Part shown: positions 24,809 through 33,417 of the stretch, one piece after another
How positions within the stretch are numbered: position 1 is the stretch's first letter
How the letters are laid out: every line of letters starts with the position of its first letter
Made by a program: the position numbers and the translations under genes
DNA from: an uncultured Sulfurovum sp.
GTDB taxonomy: Bacteria; Campylobacterota; Campylobacteria; Campylobacterales; Sulfurovaceae
Length of the DNA stretch: 36,485 nucleotides
Assembly (NCBI GenBank): GCA_902727915.1
Contig: CACVAU010000029.1
Location: forward strand, 1-36,485
Reading direction: 5' to 3'
Notes under the pieces: model-generated
What the model saw: the letters and a program-made list of their open reading frames with translations, nothing else
What the model was told of the DNA's origin: nothing
Database searches by the model: none

Positions 24809-25201
24809 CTAATTCCCCATAGATTCATAGACTAATTTAATGTATTCGTCTGATAATACTTTTGAATGAGTGGGTTTTATTTCAATAGGCACAAGCTTAG
24901 AAATAACTGTTTGCTTTTCTATTTCTAGCACAAGAGGCTCACGCTTAATAATGCTCGTATTCTTTTCGCTTTGTTCTTTACTAATTAGAGGTACTTCAAG
25001 GGGTACTTCTTTGTTAAATAATGCTAAATTAAGAGGATGGCTCTCATTTTTAATCAAATAAACATAAAAAAAAGTAGCTATTCCCACAAGCATAAATAAT
25101 AACAGTAAGGGCTTATAAATAGACTTACTTTTCTTCTCTGATTCATCTACATAGGCACTGTAATACCTGCCATCTAAGGGTTTATTTTTATTGTTGGACA
25201 T
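24809..25201 (-). CDS. unrecognised single-pass membrane protein
   Basis: The 130-residue protein has a charged cytoplasmic N-terminus (about 1-29), one membrane helix (PLLLLFMLVGIATFFYVYLI, about 31-50) and a periplasmic tail rich in proline, valine and lysine. This is a type II (N-in) topology with no known domain. It could be a small envelope or secretion accessory protein. It has about 100 bases on each side, so it is probably its own transcription unit. Confidence 0.5.
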   Translation of the reverse strand: MSNNKNKPLDGRYYSAYVDESEKKSKSIYKPLLLLFMLVGIATFFYVYLIKNESHPLNLALFNKEVPLEVPLISKEQSEKNTSIIKREPLVLEIEKQTVISKLVPIEIKPTHSKVLSDEYIKLVYESMGN

Positions 25202-25296
25202 TGTTTTCCTTCATGTTAAATATAGAATATTAATACATATATTTTAACAGAAGTTAGCTTTTTAGACTTAGACGTATTTTTATTAAAATACAATCT

Positions 25297-26112
25297 TTAT
25301 TTTATTTTATAAAAATGATCAATAGGTCCATTACCTTTACCCAGCACCTTATCTTTCCCACTAACAATGGCTTCATTTAAATAGGTACAAGATTGAAAAA
25401 CAGCTTCTTCTAATCCAAGCCCTAAAGCCAATTTACTAGCAATGGCTGAGGAAAGAGAACAACCTGTTCCATGTGTATGATTGGTCTTAACATACGCATT
25501 ATTGATAATAACAACTGTTTGTGTCTCTTTAATATACAAGGCATCTGTCATGAAACGCTCTAACTCTAAATGCCCTCCTTTTAAAAGTACTGAAACCGAA
25601 AACTTTTCTCCTATCTCTTTAGCAGATGCTTCTAAATTGTCAAGCGTAATCTTATGCCCTATGATTAGTTCTGCTTCAGGAATATTAGGTGTAATTAAAT
25701 AAGTTTGAGGAAAAAATGCTTTAAGTGCCTCAATCGCCTCATCATTTATAAGTTTATCTCCTGAAGTTGCTATCATTACAGGGTCTAAAATAATCTTATC
25801 CATCTTATAAGAAGCCAAAGTCTCTTGAACCGTTTTAATCACTTCAGAAGAATGTAACATCCCAATTTTTACCGTAGAAAAATCAATATCAGACAACACA
25901 GCATCTAATTGCGCTTGAATATGTTCAATGGGTAAAGCATGAATATCTGTTACTCCTTGTGTATTTTGTGCTGTGGTTGCTGTAATAACCGTAGCAGCAT
26001 AAGCACCATTGGCTGAGATACTCTTTATATCAGCCTGTATACCAGCACAACCACCTGAATCTGAACCTGCTATACTTAAAACACTTTTATACCGATTCAC
26101 TACAAAGCCCAC
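25297..26112 (-). CDS. thiD: hydroxymethylpyrimidine / phosphomethylpyrimidine kinase
   Basis: The 271-residue ribokinase-fold enzyme phosphorylates HMP and HMP-phosphate in thiamin synthesis. It carries SIAGSDSGGCAGIQADIKS near residue 13, TVKIGMLHS, LDPVMIATSGDKL and the anion-hole loop THGTGCSLSSAIAS. The start is GTG at 26112, overlapping tenA by 13 bases; a second GTG at 26100, sharing a base with the tenA stop, is equally possible. It forms a thiamin salvage pair with tenA. Confidence 0.95.
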   Translation of the reverse strand: MGFVVNRYKSVLSIAGSDSGGCAGIQADIKSISANGAYAATVITATTAQNTQGVTDIHALPIEHIQAQLDAVLSDIDFSTVKIGMLHSSEVIKTVQETLASYKMDKIILDPVMIATSGDKLINDEAIEALKAFFPQTYLITPNIPEAELIIGHKITLDNLEASAKEIGEKFSVSVLLKGGHLELERFMTDALYIKETQTVVIINNAYVKTNHTHGTGCSLSSAIASKLALGLGLEEAVFQSCTYLNEAIVSGKDKVLGKGNGPIDHFYKIK

Positions 26113-26753
26113 TTTTCTTGTTTATAAGCAGAGTCCCAAAACATCCATTCCATTTGAGAGGTCTTCAAAAATACTTCTTCCATTAACTTTAAATTATCAG
26201 CTGAAGCAGTAGCAGCATACTTATTCGTAATTTCAATGGCTTTCGCAACCGAGATAGCAAACTCTTCTCCTGCATAAGTATCAATCCATGCTTGATAACT
26301 GTTTTCATCTTTATTGGTTTGGTTCGCTAAAATATAGTCACCAACCTCTTTATAGATAGCAAAACATGGTAACACAGCTGCCAAGCCAACTTCAACTGAA
26401 TAGTTGTTAACAATACGTGACATATAAGAGTTGTATAACTCACAAGTAGGACTTACTTCAGAACTTAAATATTGTTCATCTAAAAATAATTGATGTAACG
26501 CTTTTTCCACTTCAATAATACCTGTAGCCGATTCTAAATAAAACTGTGTTTCTTCAGCTTCATAACATTTAATACCCACTTGCGAAAGTGTTTTCGTATA
26601 TTCTGATAGATAAAGGGTATCTTGATTCACATAAAATCCAAATACCTCTTTATTTAATGTCCCAGCCATCAAATCTTTTATAAAACCATGTGCTATTATC
26701 TCTTGAAAAATAGGTTCAGTCTTAACCCTTATCTCATCATACCAGTTGGTCAT
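26100..26753 (-). CDS. tenA: thiaminase II / aminopyrimidine aminohydrolase
   Basis: The 217-residue TenA-family protein hydrolyses formyl-aminopyrimidine or thiamin to HMP, which ThiD then phosphorylates. The active-site cysteine lies in AAVLPCFAIYKEVG (C130) and the conserved glutamate in MEWMFWDSAY (E202). The length is typical. It begins 24 bases after the nusA stop and overlaps thiD, so the two act in thiamin salvage. I see no TPP riboswitch upstream. Confidence 0.94.
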   Translation of the reverse strand: MTNWYDEIRVKTEPIFQEIIAHGFIKDLMAGTLNKEVFGFYVNQDTLYLSEYTKTLSQVGIKCYEAEETQFYLESATGIIEVEKALHQLFLDEQYLSSEVSPTCELYNSYMSRIVNNYSVEVGLAAVLPCFAIYKEVGDYILANQTNKDENSYQAWIDTYAGEEFAISVAKAIEITNKYAATASADNLKLMEEVFLKTSQMEWMFWDSAYKQEKWAL

Positions 26754-26777
26754 ACAACACTCCTCTTAATAAAATTA

Positions 26778-27920
26778 CTATTTAAATAAATCAGCCAAAG
26801 CATCAGTATTGGTTGTTTTTTCTGTTTCAGGGCTTATGTTTCCAGAGCTTTCACCTGTTCTATCAGTAACGCCCTCTATCTCATTAAGCTCAATCGTGTA
26901 CCCTGTTAACATGGATGCCAAACGAATGTTAATACCAGATTTTCCAATGGCTTTTGCTTTTTGATCAGAAGTAATGTTCACAACTGCTTTTTTCTCTGTT
27001 GTTGAAGTCACCTTAACACTTTGTGCAATAGCAGGAGATAAAGCCCTAGTAATAAATACCTCAGGAATTGGAGAATAGTCAACACAGTCAATATTTTCGC
27101 CATTTAATTCAGAACTTACTGCATTAATTCTTGTTCCTTTTACCCCAACAGCAGCACCAATAGGATCAATGTTAGGAAAGTCTGTCTTTAATGCCAATTT
27201 TGCACGTTGTCCTGGAATTCGTGATGATGCCATAATTTGTACTGACTCATCTTCAATTTCAGGCACTTCTTTTGCCATAAGCTTTTCCAAAAACTTAGGT
27301 GCTGTTCTTGTAAGTTCTAAAAACATCCCCATCTCAGGATCAATGCTTACAAAACGTAAAAGTGCTTTTACCGTGTCACCTCTTTTAAACTTTTCACCTT
27401 TAATACGATTACGTTGAGAAAGTAAGCCTTTAAGCTCTCCAATCTCTATAAAAGTATTATCATCATCATCAACACGATTTACCGTACCAATCATTACCGT
27501 GTTCACTTTCTCTTTATACTTAGTGAAAAGGTCTTGTTCTACCTGTCTTTGAATATGATATTGTAACTCTTTAAATAAATTAAATGAAGCTGTACGACCA
27601 TGCTCTTCTAAAATAAAAGGTGAACGTAACTGATCACCTAGTTCTAAATCTTCTCCATACTCTTCTTGTGCTTCTTCAAGAGACATAACAGCATCAGGTT
27701 CAGATTCTAACCTCTCATCATCCCCTTTAACTATGGTAATAACTTGTTCAACCGAATAGTCTCGAACATCCATATCTACCGTAGCTTCAAATGCTGAGCT
27801 ATAAGTAGTACATCTTTTTGCTGTCTTAATTAATGCTTCTTTAAATGCATCAACAGCTGAGTCAAGTGAAATATTCTTTTCATGCGCCATGGCTTCTATA
27901 ATGTCTACAATTTTTTCCAT
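26778..27920 (-). CDS. nusA: transcription termination/antitermination factor NusA
   Basis: The 380-residue protein has the NusA N-terminal RNA polymerase-binding domain (about 1-125, starting MEKIVDIIEAMAHEKNI), an S1 domain (about 140-205, FIEIGELKGLLSQRNR), and two KH domains (about 205-350), including DPIGAAVGVKGTRINAVSSEL and QKAKAIGKSGINIRLAS. It lacks the C-terminal acidic repeats of E. coli NusA, as usual in this phylum. It modulates pausing and termination. Its promoter is the minus-strand -10 at 28031-28036. The downstream tenA-thiD pair lies close enough to be read from the same transcript. Confidence 0.96.
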   Translation of the reverse strand: MEKIVDIIEAMAHEKNISLDSAVDAFKEALIKTAKRCTTYSSAFEATVDMDVRDYSVEQVITIVKGDDERLESEPDAVMSLEEAQEEYGEDLELGDQLRSPFILEEHGRTASFNLFKELQYHIQRQVEQDLFTKYKEKVNTVMIGTVNRVDDDDNTFIEIGELKGLLSQRNRIKGEKFKRGDTVKALLRFVSIDPEMGMFLELTRTAPKFLEKLMAKEVPEIEDESVQIMASSRIPGQRAKLALKTDFPNIDPIGAAVGVKGTRINAVSSELNGENIDCVDYSPIPEVFITRALSPAIAQSVKVTSTTEKKAVVNITSDQKAKAIGKSGINIRLASMLTGYTIELNEIEGVTDRTGESSGNISPETEKTTNTDALADLFK

Positions 27921-28026
27921 AAAATATCCTTTTTCAATGATTTCAAAACAGACTTATTGACATCAACAAATGGGAACTTTGACAATGCGTTACAATTTGG
28001 TGTGATTTTGTCTTTTGTTTGAAGAG

Positions 28027-28073
28027 TTGAATTATATCTAAACTTACCTTTAAGGAAAAGAGGTATAATTCAA
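28027..28073. promoter_or_regulatory. mirror-image divergent promoters for nusA and the HP0268-family gene
   Basis: TTGAATTATA (28027-28036) and TATAATTCAA (28064-28073) form a perfect 10-bp inverted repeat. Read outward, each half is a TATAAT -10 box: minus for nusA, plus for the HP0268-family/miaB unit. The 27 bases between them would hold both overlapping -35 regions. Confidence 0.6.
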
Positions 28074-28140
28074 TAATAAAATAAAACATATAATATTATG
28101 TATATTAATAAGATAAACTTATGTTTAAGGATAGGGTATA

Positions 28141-28380
28141 ATGAAATTGAAATTAGCTAGAGCATCTGTAGAGACGAAACCTAAAGCAATCGAAATTGAT
28201 AAAATCGAAGAAGACTTAGAAAAAAAATCTATTTTTTATTTTGATAAAGAAAACTCACACAAAGACTTAAAGTCACTTATTCAACATTTTGAAACAAAAG
28301 ATTACTCTGTTTATATGAGAGAAGTAAAGTTTGGATTAAATGATGATGAGTATTTATATGAGGTACATATCGTAAAATAA
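28141..28380 (+). CDS. HP0268-family small protein (putative nuclease)
   Basis: The 79-residue protein starts MKLKLARASVETKPK and has the compact alpha/beta pattern and ending FGLNDDEYLYEVHIVK of the HP0268 family, which is largely confined to Campylobacterota. From memory, HP0268 of H. pylori was reported to nick DNA and cleave RNA. The position, just upstream of miaB and divergent from nusA, matches the arrangement I recall in C. jejuni and H. pylori. Ribosome site AAGGATAGGG lies before the start. The miaB start follows the stop by six bases or less. Confidence 0.75.
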   Translation: MKLKLARASVETKPKAIEIDKIEEDLEKKSIFYFDKENSHKDLKSLIQHFETKDYSVYMREVKFGLNDDEYLYEVHIVK

Positions 28381-28386
28381 TTGTCA

Positions 28387-29685
28387 ATGAAAAAACTATA
28401 TATTGAAACCTTAGGTTGTGCTATGAATGTTCGGGACAGTGAACATATGATAGCAGAGCTTAATGCAAAAGAACCCTACGAACTTACTGAAGAACTAAAT
28501 AACGCTGACCTAATCATTATTAATACTTGTTCTGTGAGAGAAAAACCTGTCTCCAAACTTTTTTCTGAAATTGGTGTGTTTAAAAAACATAAAAAAGAAA
28601 ATGCTAAAATTGGTGTAACAGGGTGTACAGCTTCCCATCTAGGTAAAGAAATTATTAAACGCGCACCAGCCGTTGACTTTGTTTTAGGTGCAAGAAATAT
28701 CTCAAAAATCACACAAGTCATAGAGCAAAAACATGCTGTAGAAATTGACATTGACAATGATGATAGTACTTATGACTTCTCTGAATACCGAAGCAATCAA
28801 TTTAAATCCATGGTAAACATCTCTATCGGTTGTGATAAATCTTGTACCTTTTGTATTGTTCCAGCAACAAGAGGAGATGAGGTTTCAATTCCCTCAGATT
28901 TAATTGTAAAAGAAATTACAAAAGCTGTTAACACAGGTGCAAAAGAAGTAATGCTTCTTGGCCAAAATGTTAATAACTATGGAAAATACTTTAAAGCTGA
29001 AGATGAACAATGTAATTTTACAGCATTACTACAAAAAATTTCTAAAATTGAAGGATTAGAACGTATTAGATTCACCTCTCCACACCCTCTACATATGGAT
29101 AATGCATTTTTACAAGAATTTGCTTCTAATCCTAAAATTTGTAAGCAAATCCATGTGCCTTTACAAAGTGGTTCAACTTCACTTTTAAAGAGTATGCGCC
29201 GAGGCTATACAAAAGAGTGGTTTATTAACCGTTGTGAAAAAATCAGAACACTTTGTCCTGAAGCAACTATTTCAACTGACATTATTGTTGGTTTTCCAGG
29301 TGAAACAGAAGAAGACTTTGCAGATACCATGGACGTACTTGAAAAAGTACGTTTTGAACAACTGTTTTCTTTCAAATACTCACCAAGACCTCATACGGCT
29401 GCACAAAACTTTGAGAACCAAATCCCCAATGACATTGCAGGAGCAAGGTTAACAAAACTTCAAGCCAGACAAACAGAAATTTTAGATGAAGTAATGAATG
29501 CCCAAATGGATGCTGAACATATGGTTTACTTTGACGAATTAAAAGCAGATTCTAAAGTATCTGGACGCAGTGATGATGGTAAACTTTTTTATGTTAGTGG
29601 AAGTGAAGAACTACTGGGGAAAATTATAAAAGTTAAAGTCAATAAGGTTTCAAGAGGTGCTTTAAACGGAATAGTTTGTGCGTAA
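28387..29685 (+). CDS. miaB: tRNA-2-methylthio-N6-dimethylallyladenosine synthase
   Basis: The radical SAM methylthiotransferase adds a methylthio group to i6A37 of tRNAs that read U-starting codons. The 432 residues (from the ATG at 28387; a TTG two codons upstream is possible) include the three N-terminal cluster cysteines C11, C48 and C80, the radical SAM motif C149-X3-C153-X2-C156 in [16 protein letters not shown] and a C-terminal TRAM domain (about 370-432). All key residues are present. It is downstream of the HP0268-family gene and overlaps the DUF374 gene by eight bases, so all three are one operon. Confidence 0.96.
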   Translation: MKKLYIETLGCAMNVRDSEHMIAELNAKEPYELTEELNNADLIIINTCSVREKPVSKLFSEIGVFKKHKKENAKIGVTGCTASHLGKEIIKRAPAVDFVLGARNISKITQVIEQKHAVEIDIDNDDSTYDFSEYRSNQFKSMVNISIGCDKSCTFCIVPATRGDEVSIPSDLIVKEITKAVNTGAKEVMLLGQNVNNYGKYFKAEDEQCNFTALLQKISKIEGLERIRFTSPHPLHMDNAFLQEFASNPKICKQIHVPLQSGSTSLLKSMRRGYTKEWFINRCEKIRTLCPEATISTDIIVGFPGETEEDFADTMDVLEKVRFEQLFSFKYSPRPHTAAQNFENQIPNDIAGARLTKLQARQTEILDEVMNAQMDAEHMVYFDELKADSKVSGRSDDGKLFYVSGSEELLGKIIKVKVNKVSRGALNGIVCA

Positions 29686-30298
29686 AAAAATTTTACGTCA
29701 AATAGGTGTAGTTCTTTTTCCTACACTTATTTTTATAGTAATGAAACTCTTATGGTTTACCTACAGAAAAAAATACCACTTCATAGACCAACCGATTGAA
29801 GAACAATGTCTGGCTGTTACTTGGCACTCGGAACTCTTAATTGCGCCACAAGCCTATAGAAGCTTACGTAAAAAACAGAAAACCTCAGCTATTATTGCAC
29901 AACATCATGATGGTGAAATTATTGCACGGACTTTAAAATTTTTACACATTACCCCTCTTCGTGGTTCATCAAGAAGAGGTGCTAGAACTGTTCTAATAGC
30001 TGCTATTAATGCTTTAAAAGATGGTTTTTCAGTCATGATTACACCCGATGGTCCGAAAGGGCCTCGTTATACAATGAATGATGGAGCAGTCTCTTTGGCA
30101 TTACGTTCAAACTTACCAATTATGATTGTTAATTATCAAGCTAATTCCTATTGGCAACTTAAAAGCTGGGACAAATTTATTATTCCAAAGCCTTTTACAA
30201 AAATAGCACTTTATCACCAAATTATTCATCTTGATAGATCCTCAAAAGAAGAAGCCAAAGAAATCCTCCTCAAACAAATGTTAACATACGCCATGTGA
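29678..30298 (+). CDS. DUF374 lysophospholipid-acyltransferase-like protein
   Basis: The 206-residue protein begins at a GTG eight bases before the miaB stop. It has an N-terminal membrane helix (about 7-25) and the DUF374 pattern: [12 protein letters not shown] with the likely catalytic His, [11 protein letters not shown], and [13 protein letters not shown]. The family is related to LpxL/PlsC acyltransferases and often lies near lipid A or tRNA modification genes in epsilonproteobacteria. It may acylate lipid A or a lysophospholipid at the inner membrane; the substrate is not established. Confidence 0.85.
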   Translation: MRKKILRQIGVVLFPTLIFIVMKLLWFTYRKKYHFIDQPIEEQCLAVTWHSELLIAPQAYRSLRKKQKTSAIIAQHHDGEIIARTLKFLHITPLRGSSRRGARTVLIAAINALKDGFSVMITPDGPKGPRYTMNDGAVSLALRSNLPIMIVNYQANSYWQLKSWDKFIIPKPFTKIALYHQIIHLDRSSKEEAKEILLKQMLTYAM

Positions 30299-30366
30299 GT
30301 ATGTTGACTCTTTTAACTTTCAATTTTAGCTTTCTTATAAATTTCTCTTCTTTAAGTATATATTAC

Positions 30367-30384
30367 TGGCTATAAAGCCATTTT
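30367..30384 (+). terminator. intrinsic terminator after the miaB operon
   Basis: TGGCT-ATAA-AGCCA followed by TTTT, 69 bases after the DUF374 stop. The stem is only 5 bp, so moderate strength. Confidence 0.5.
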
Positions 30385-30475
30385 AAAGAGTTTTAATATT
30401 ATTATTAAATTAACTTTAAAATAAATATATATATTTATATTATAATAAATATATAAAAATATAAAAAAACATAAG
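30385..30475. other. very AT-rich spacer
   Basis: Runs of alternating A and T (for example around 30423-30465) with several overlapping AT palindromes. No gene is seen. It may favour DNA melting upstream of the promoter at 30476-30503. Confidence 0.35.
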
Positions 30476-30503
30476 TTGTTACAAATTAAAGGTTTGATAT
30501 ACT
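30476..30503 (+). promoter_or_regulatory. promoter of the GspL/GspM-like operon
   Basis: TTGTTA (30476-30481), a 16-base spacer and TATACT (30498-30503). The -10 ends six bases before the ATG at 30510, and no Shine-Dalgarno lies at a working distance, so this mRNA may be leaderless too. Confidence 0.5.
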
Positions 30504-30509
30504 TACATC

Positions 30510-30749
30510 ATGGTTAGTTTAAAAGAAAATTTTAATAACTTTTTATTCTATTTAGAAAAGGTTCGGAGATACGCTTCTAGCTCAATAGTTACTTCTACGA
30601 ATACTTTCAATCAAGTACACTCTTCTTTACTCTATGCTGTTAAGAAAAATTCATACAGAATTGAGTTCTATAAAAAATTAAATAAATATTCTAAAGCATA
30701 CCCAATGTACCAAGTAAAAAATAAGGAAAATAATCATAATGCAAAATAA
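30510..30749 (+). CDS. unrecognised small basic protein, first gene of a GspL/GspM-like operon
   Basis: The 79-residue protein is basic and helical (MVSLKENFNNFLFYLEKVRR, then many lysines and tyrosines), with no signal peptide or membrane helix and no known motif. It overlaps the next gene by 11 bases and so is translated with it. It might be a small cytoplasmic partner of the machine encoded downstream, but this is inference. Confidence 0.5.
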   Translation: MVSLKENFNNFLFYLEKVRRYASSSIVTSTNTFNQVHSSLLYAVKKNSYRIEFYKKLNKYSKAYPMYQVKNKENNHNAK

Positions 30750-32019
30750 ACAATATGTTACCATAACCCATTATAAAGAGCGAGAATTCTATTTTTTAAA
30801 TCATGCAATTCAAACCAATGATGGGTTTATTACAAAAGATATTGAGCAATTTCATGAAAGCGAAAAAGAACAATTTATTGAACGTATTCGTAATCTACAA
30901 GCACAGTATCCAACACATCAAGTTGTCTCTTTATCCTTAACAGCAAACCAAGTTGTTCAAGAGAAAGAAGACCCAAGCCAAGCCTCTGCAAAAATATTTA
31001 ATAATAGTTATGTCATTCAAGAAAAGATAGATATTGGAAATATTCCTGTAACACTTTACTTTTCTCCTTATGCGCTACTTTATGAAGAGTATAAACATAA
31101 ATTAGATGAGAAACTAACACTTATGATTGGTCTTTTTGATCGTAAACTCTACATTATGTTTGCTACTAAAGATAAAATTCATCAAAGTTGGACTTTAGGA
31201 ACACGTGGATTAACTGAAAAGCAGATAGCTGACAGGGTCTACAAAAGTATGAAAGCTTATTATAAAATATCATTTAAATTTGCTGATCATATTGAGATGT
31301 TAGTTTCAGATGATTCACCAAAACTCCTCAAAGTACTCAGAGATGAATTATCAATGAGTATTTTACCAACACAAAAAACCATTCATACCCTACTTCACTA
31401 TATGGGTGCAGAACAACGTAGATTTTCAAGTTCATACATGAAATCCTTTGCTTCTCCAAATAATAAACCAAATCTACAAGAAAGTCCAGCACTAACGAAT
31501 TTAAATCACTCTGATGCAGAAAATGTTGCCCTCAATAGTCTTGAAGATATTAAATTAAATAACGCATCAGATTCAACTTCAAACATAAAAAAACAAGCTT
31601 CATTACTAGATAAAATAAAGTCAATGTTTGGAAGTAAACCAAATTCAGAACAAGAGAAGAACACTTCTATTAGCTTATTTTCTTTTATCCCACTCGTCTT
31701 TGTTATCCTAGCTGGATTATATTTCACCATGCAAGAAAGTGCTTTAAAAGAAGAGTTAATCCTTGTTGAATCTCAATCGTCTGCACAAACAAACAATGCA
31801 TTATTGGCACTTAGTACGAAAGATATTTTTGAAGCAATGGGAAAAAGTGCTGATTTAAAATCAGCTCAAATTTCAAACGAATCTATTAATATTAAAGGAG
31901 TTGTTTGGGGTATTGAACCATTAAGAAATGCACTCACTGAACTTTATAATGATGGTAATTTTGTTATCAAACCACTTGAAAACTTCATGACTGAATTTTC
32001 ATTTAAATCTAAAGTATAA
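30739..32019 (+). CDS. GspL- or PilM/PilN-like membrane protein
   Basis: The 426-residue protein has a long cytoplasmic part (1-310), one membrane helix (about 311-331, LFSFIPLVFVILAGLYF) and a periplasmic part of about 95 residues. The cytoplasmic part ends in a pattern like the second half of an actin-like PilM/GspL domain: LMIGLFDRKLYIMF, a helix RVYKSMKAYYKISF and HIEMLVSDDSPKLLKVLRDEL. This is followed by a linker and TM. The periplasmic tail resembles a ferredoxin-like PilN/GspL domain. This is the architecture of GspL or a PilM-PilN fusion in type II secretion, type IV pili or DNA uptake. Sequence similarity is weak, and the assignment rests on layout. Confidence 0.45.
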   Translation: MQNKQYVTITHYKEREFYFLNHAIQTNDGFITKDIEQFHESEKEQFIERIRNLQAQYPTHQVVSLSLTANQVVQEKEDPSQASAKIFNNSYVIQEKIDIGNIPVTLYFSPYALLYEEYKHKLDEKLTLMIGLFDRKLYIMFATKDKIHQSWTLGTRGLTEKQIADRVYKSMKAYYKISFKFADHIEMLVSDDSPKLLKVLRDELSMSILPTQKTIHTLLHYMGAEQRRFSSSYMKSFASPNNKPNLQESPALTNLNHSDAENVALNSLEDIKLNNASDSTSNIKKQASLLDKIKSMFGSKPNSEQEKNTSISLFSFIPLVFVILAGLYFTMQESALKEELILVESQSSAQTNNALLALSTKDIFEAMGKSADLKSAQISNESINIKGVVWGIEPLRNALTELYNDGNFVIKPLENFMTEFSFKSKV

Positions 32020-32030
32020 AAGGTTCCATC

Positions 32031-32456
32031 ATGTTAGAAAAATTTAAAAGTACATCACTAATAACAAAATTACTCTACTTATTTGCATTCATTCTATTGG
32101 TTGCTTGGGTTATCCCAAAGGTAAGTGCTTACTATTCAACTGTCAATACCTATAAAGACAATACAGAAGCACTAAGAAGTCTCTCTGCAAAACATGGTAT
32201 TTCTACAAGTCCTAAAACATTTACAAAAATACTTTTTAAACAGGACAGTACCTTGCTTTTTTCAAAAGTTACCATCAATGACCTTGAAGAAAAAGAATAT
32301 GCCGTAGATATTAGTATGAAAAGGGAAGACTTAAATAGCTTCCACACTTTTCTTGACACCCTTGCTTTAAAATATTATGTCGAGGTAAGCAGTGCATTAA
32401 AATTCACCACTGAAGATGAAACTATTAATGTGAAAATGAACTTAAAAGCTTTATAA
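32031..32456 (+). CDS. GspM/PilO-like membrane protein
   Basis: The 141-residue protein has a short cytoplasmic start, one membrane helix (about 13-33, LLYLFAFILLVAWVIPKVSAY), a helical segment (YSTVNTYKDNTEALRSLSAK) and a small alpha/beta domain (60-141) of ferredoxin-like pattern. That is the layout of GspM and PilO, which bind GspL or PilN in the inner membrane. It follows the GspL-like gene by 11 bases. The last 32 bases overlap convergent tilS. No ATPase, secretin or pseudopilin gene is nearby, so the rest of the machine must be elsewhere. Confidence 0.45.
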   Translation: MLEKFKSTSLITKLLYLFAFILLVAWVIPKVSAYYSTVNTYKDNTEALRSLSAKHGISTSPKTFTKILFKQDSTLLFSKVTINDLEEKEYAVDISMKREDLNSFHTFLDTLALKYYVEVSSALKFTTEDETINVKMNLKAL

Positions 32457-33417
32457 GTGCTATCTCATTTTCATAGAGATAGGCTCTAACTTTAATGGGA
32501 ATGTTAAACTTCCTACATGCTTCTTTAAACTTTTTAGGCATTGTTACTGTTCTATAAGGTGCTATATAAATCTGCTTATCCCCTATCTCAACAGCCCACA
32601 AACCTCCAAAAACTAAAGAGTTTTCTTTCTTTAATTCTTTTCGTTGTTGTCCTGAAAGTAAATACCCTAACTTTTTAAGATACTTATCCACAACCCGAAC
32701 AATTAATTCTTTCCTCTCATAAGCAAAGACATAAAGCTCTTTCTCATGATAAAGCACTTCATACCCAGCACTCAAAACTTTTTTGTCTTCTTCCAAATAG
32801 TCAAAACTGCGTTTAATTCCCTCAGCATACGCTTCAATAAGCTCATTAGAAAACTTCGCTCGAAACTGATTACGCTCATACTTGTCACTATGGTTACTCT
32901 CATCCAGAAAATATTTATGCTTATGCATTTCCAAATAGTGAAGTAACTCATCTTTACTATGCCTCAACAAAGGACGAACCAACCTATAGTTTTTACGCTC
33001 CGAAACACCCTCTAAACCTAAAAGCTCAACCGTACCTGCCCCTTTAGTCAAACGCATTAAAAACCACTCTAATTGATCATTTAACTGATGAGCTGTCAAC
33101 AAATTATCATAAGCATGTTTTTCCATCAATTCATCAAAAAAAGCATAACGAAAATCACGGGCATTTTTTTCAAAGTTATTTTCAAAATGAGGTGCTTTTG
33201 TAGTGTAAGCTTTTAAACCATATGCTTTAGCCAACTCCAAAGCATAAGCCTCTTCTTCAGCACTCTGCTCACGCAAAGCATAATTTACCAAGGCAATGTC
33301 AAACTGTATCTTATGTTCAATAAGCAAAAAAAAGAGTGCAGAAGAGTCTACCCCTGCTGAAAAAGCCAAGAGGTTTTTACTTGTCTGTAATAAGCTAATA
33401 TTTTCTTTAGTTAACAT
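32425..33417 (-). CDS. tilS: tRNA(Ile)-lysidine synthase
   Basis: The 330-residue enzyme converts C34 of tRNA-Ile(CAU) to lysidine, letting it read AUA; it is essential in nearly all bacteria. It has the N-type ATP pyrophosphatase P-loop SAGVDSS (20-26), LVNYALREQSAEEEAYA, TAHQLNDQLEWFLMRLTKGAG and RPLLRHSKDELLHYL. It lacks the long C-terminal domains of E. coli TilS, as usual for short forms. It overlaps the upstream gene end by 11 bases and the convergent GspM-like gene by 32. Confidence 0.95.
   Translation of the reverse strand: MLTKENISLLQTSKNLLAFSAGVDSSALFFLLIEHKIQFDIALVNYALREQSAEEEAYALELAKAYGLKAYTTKAPHFENNFEKNARDFRYAFFDELMEKHAYDNLLTAHQLNDQLEWFLMRLTKGAGTVELLGLEGVSERKNYRLVRPLLRHSKDELLHYLEMHKHKYFLDESNHSDKYERNQFRAKFSNELIEAYAEGIKRSFDYLEEDKKVLSAGYEVLYHEKELYVFAYERKELIVRVVDKYLKKLGYLLSGQQRKELKKENSLVFGGLWAVEIGDKQIYIAPYRTVTMPKKFKEACRKFNIPIKVRAYLYENEIALIKLLSSFSH

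Noticed and set aside
26754..26777. Possible TPP riboswitch before tenA-thiD
   Set aside because: Only 24 bases separate nusA from tenA, too short for a TPP aptamer, and no CTGAGA-type motif is present.
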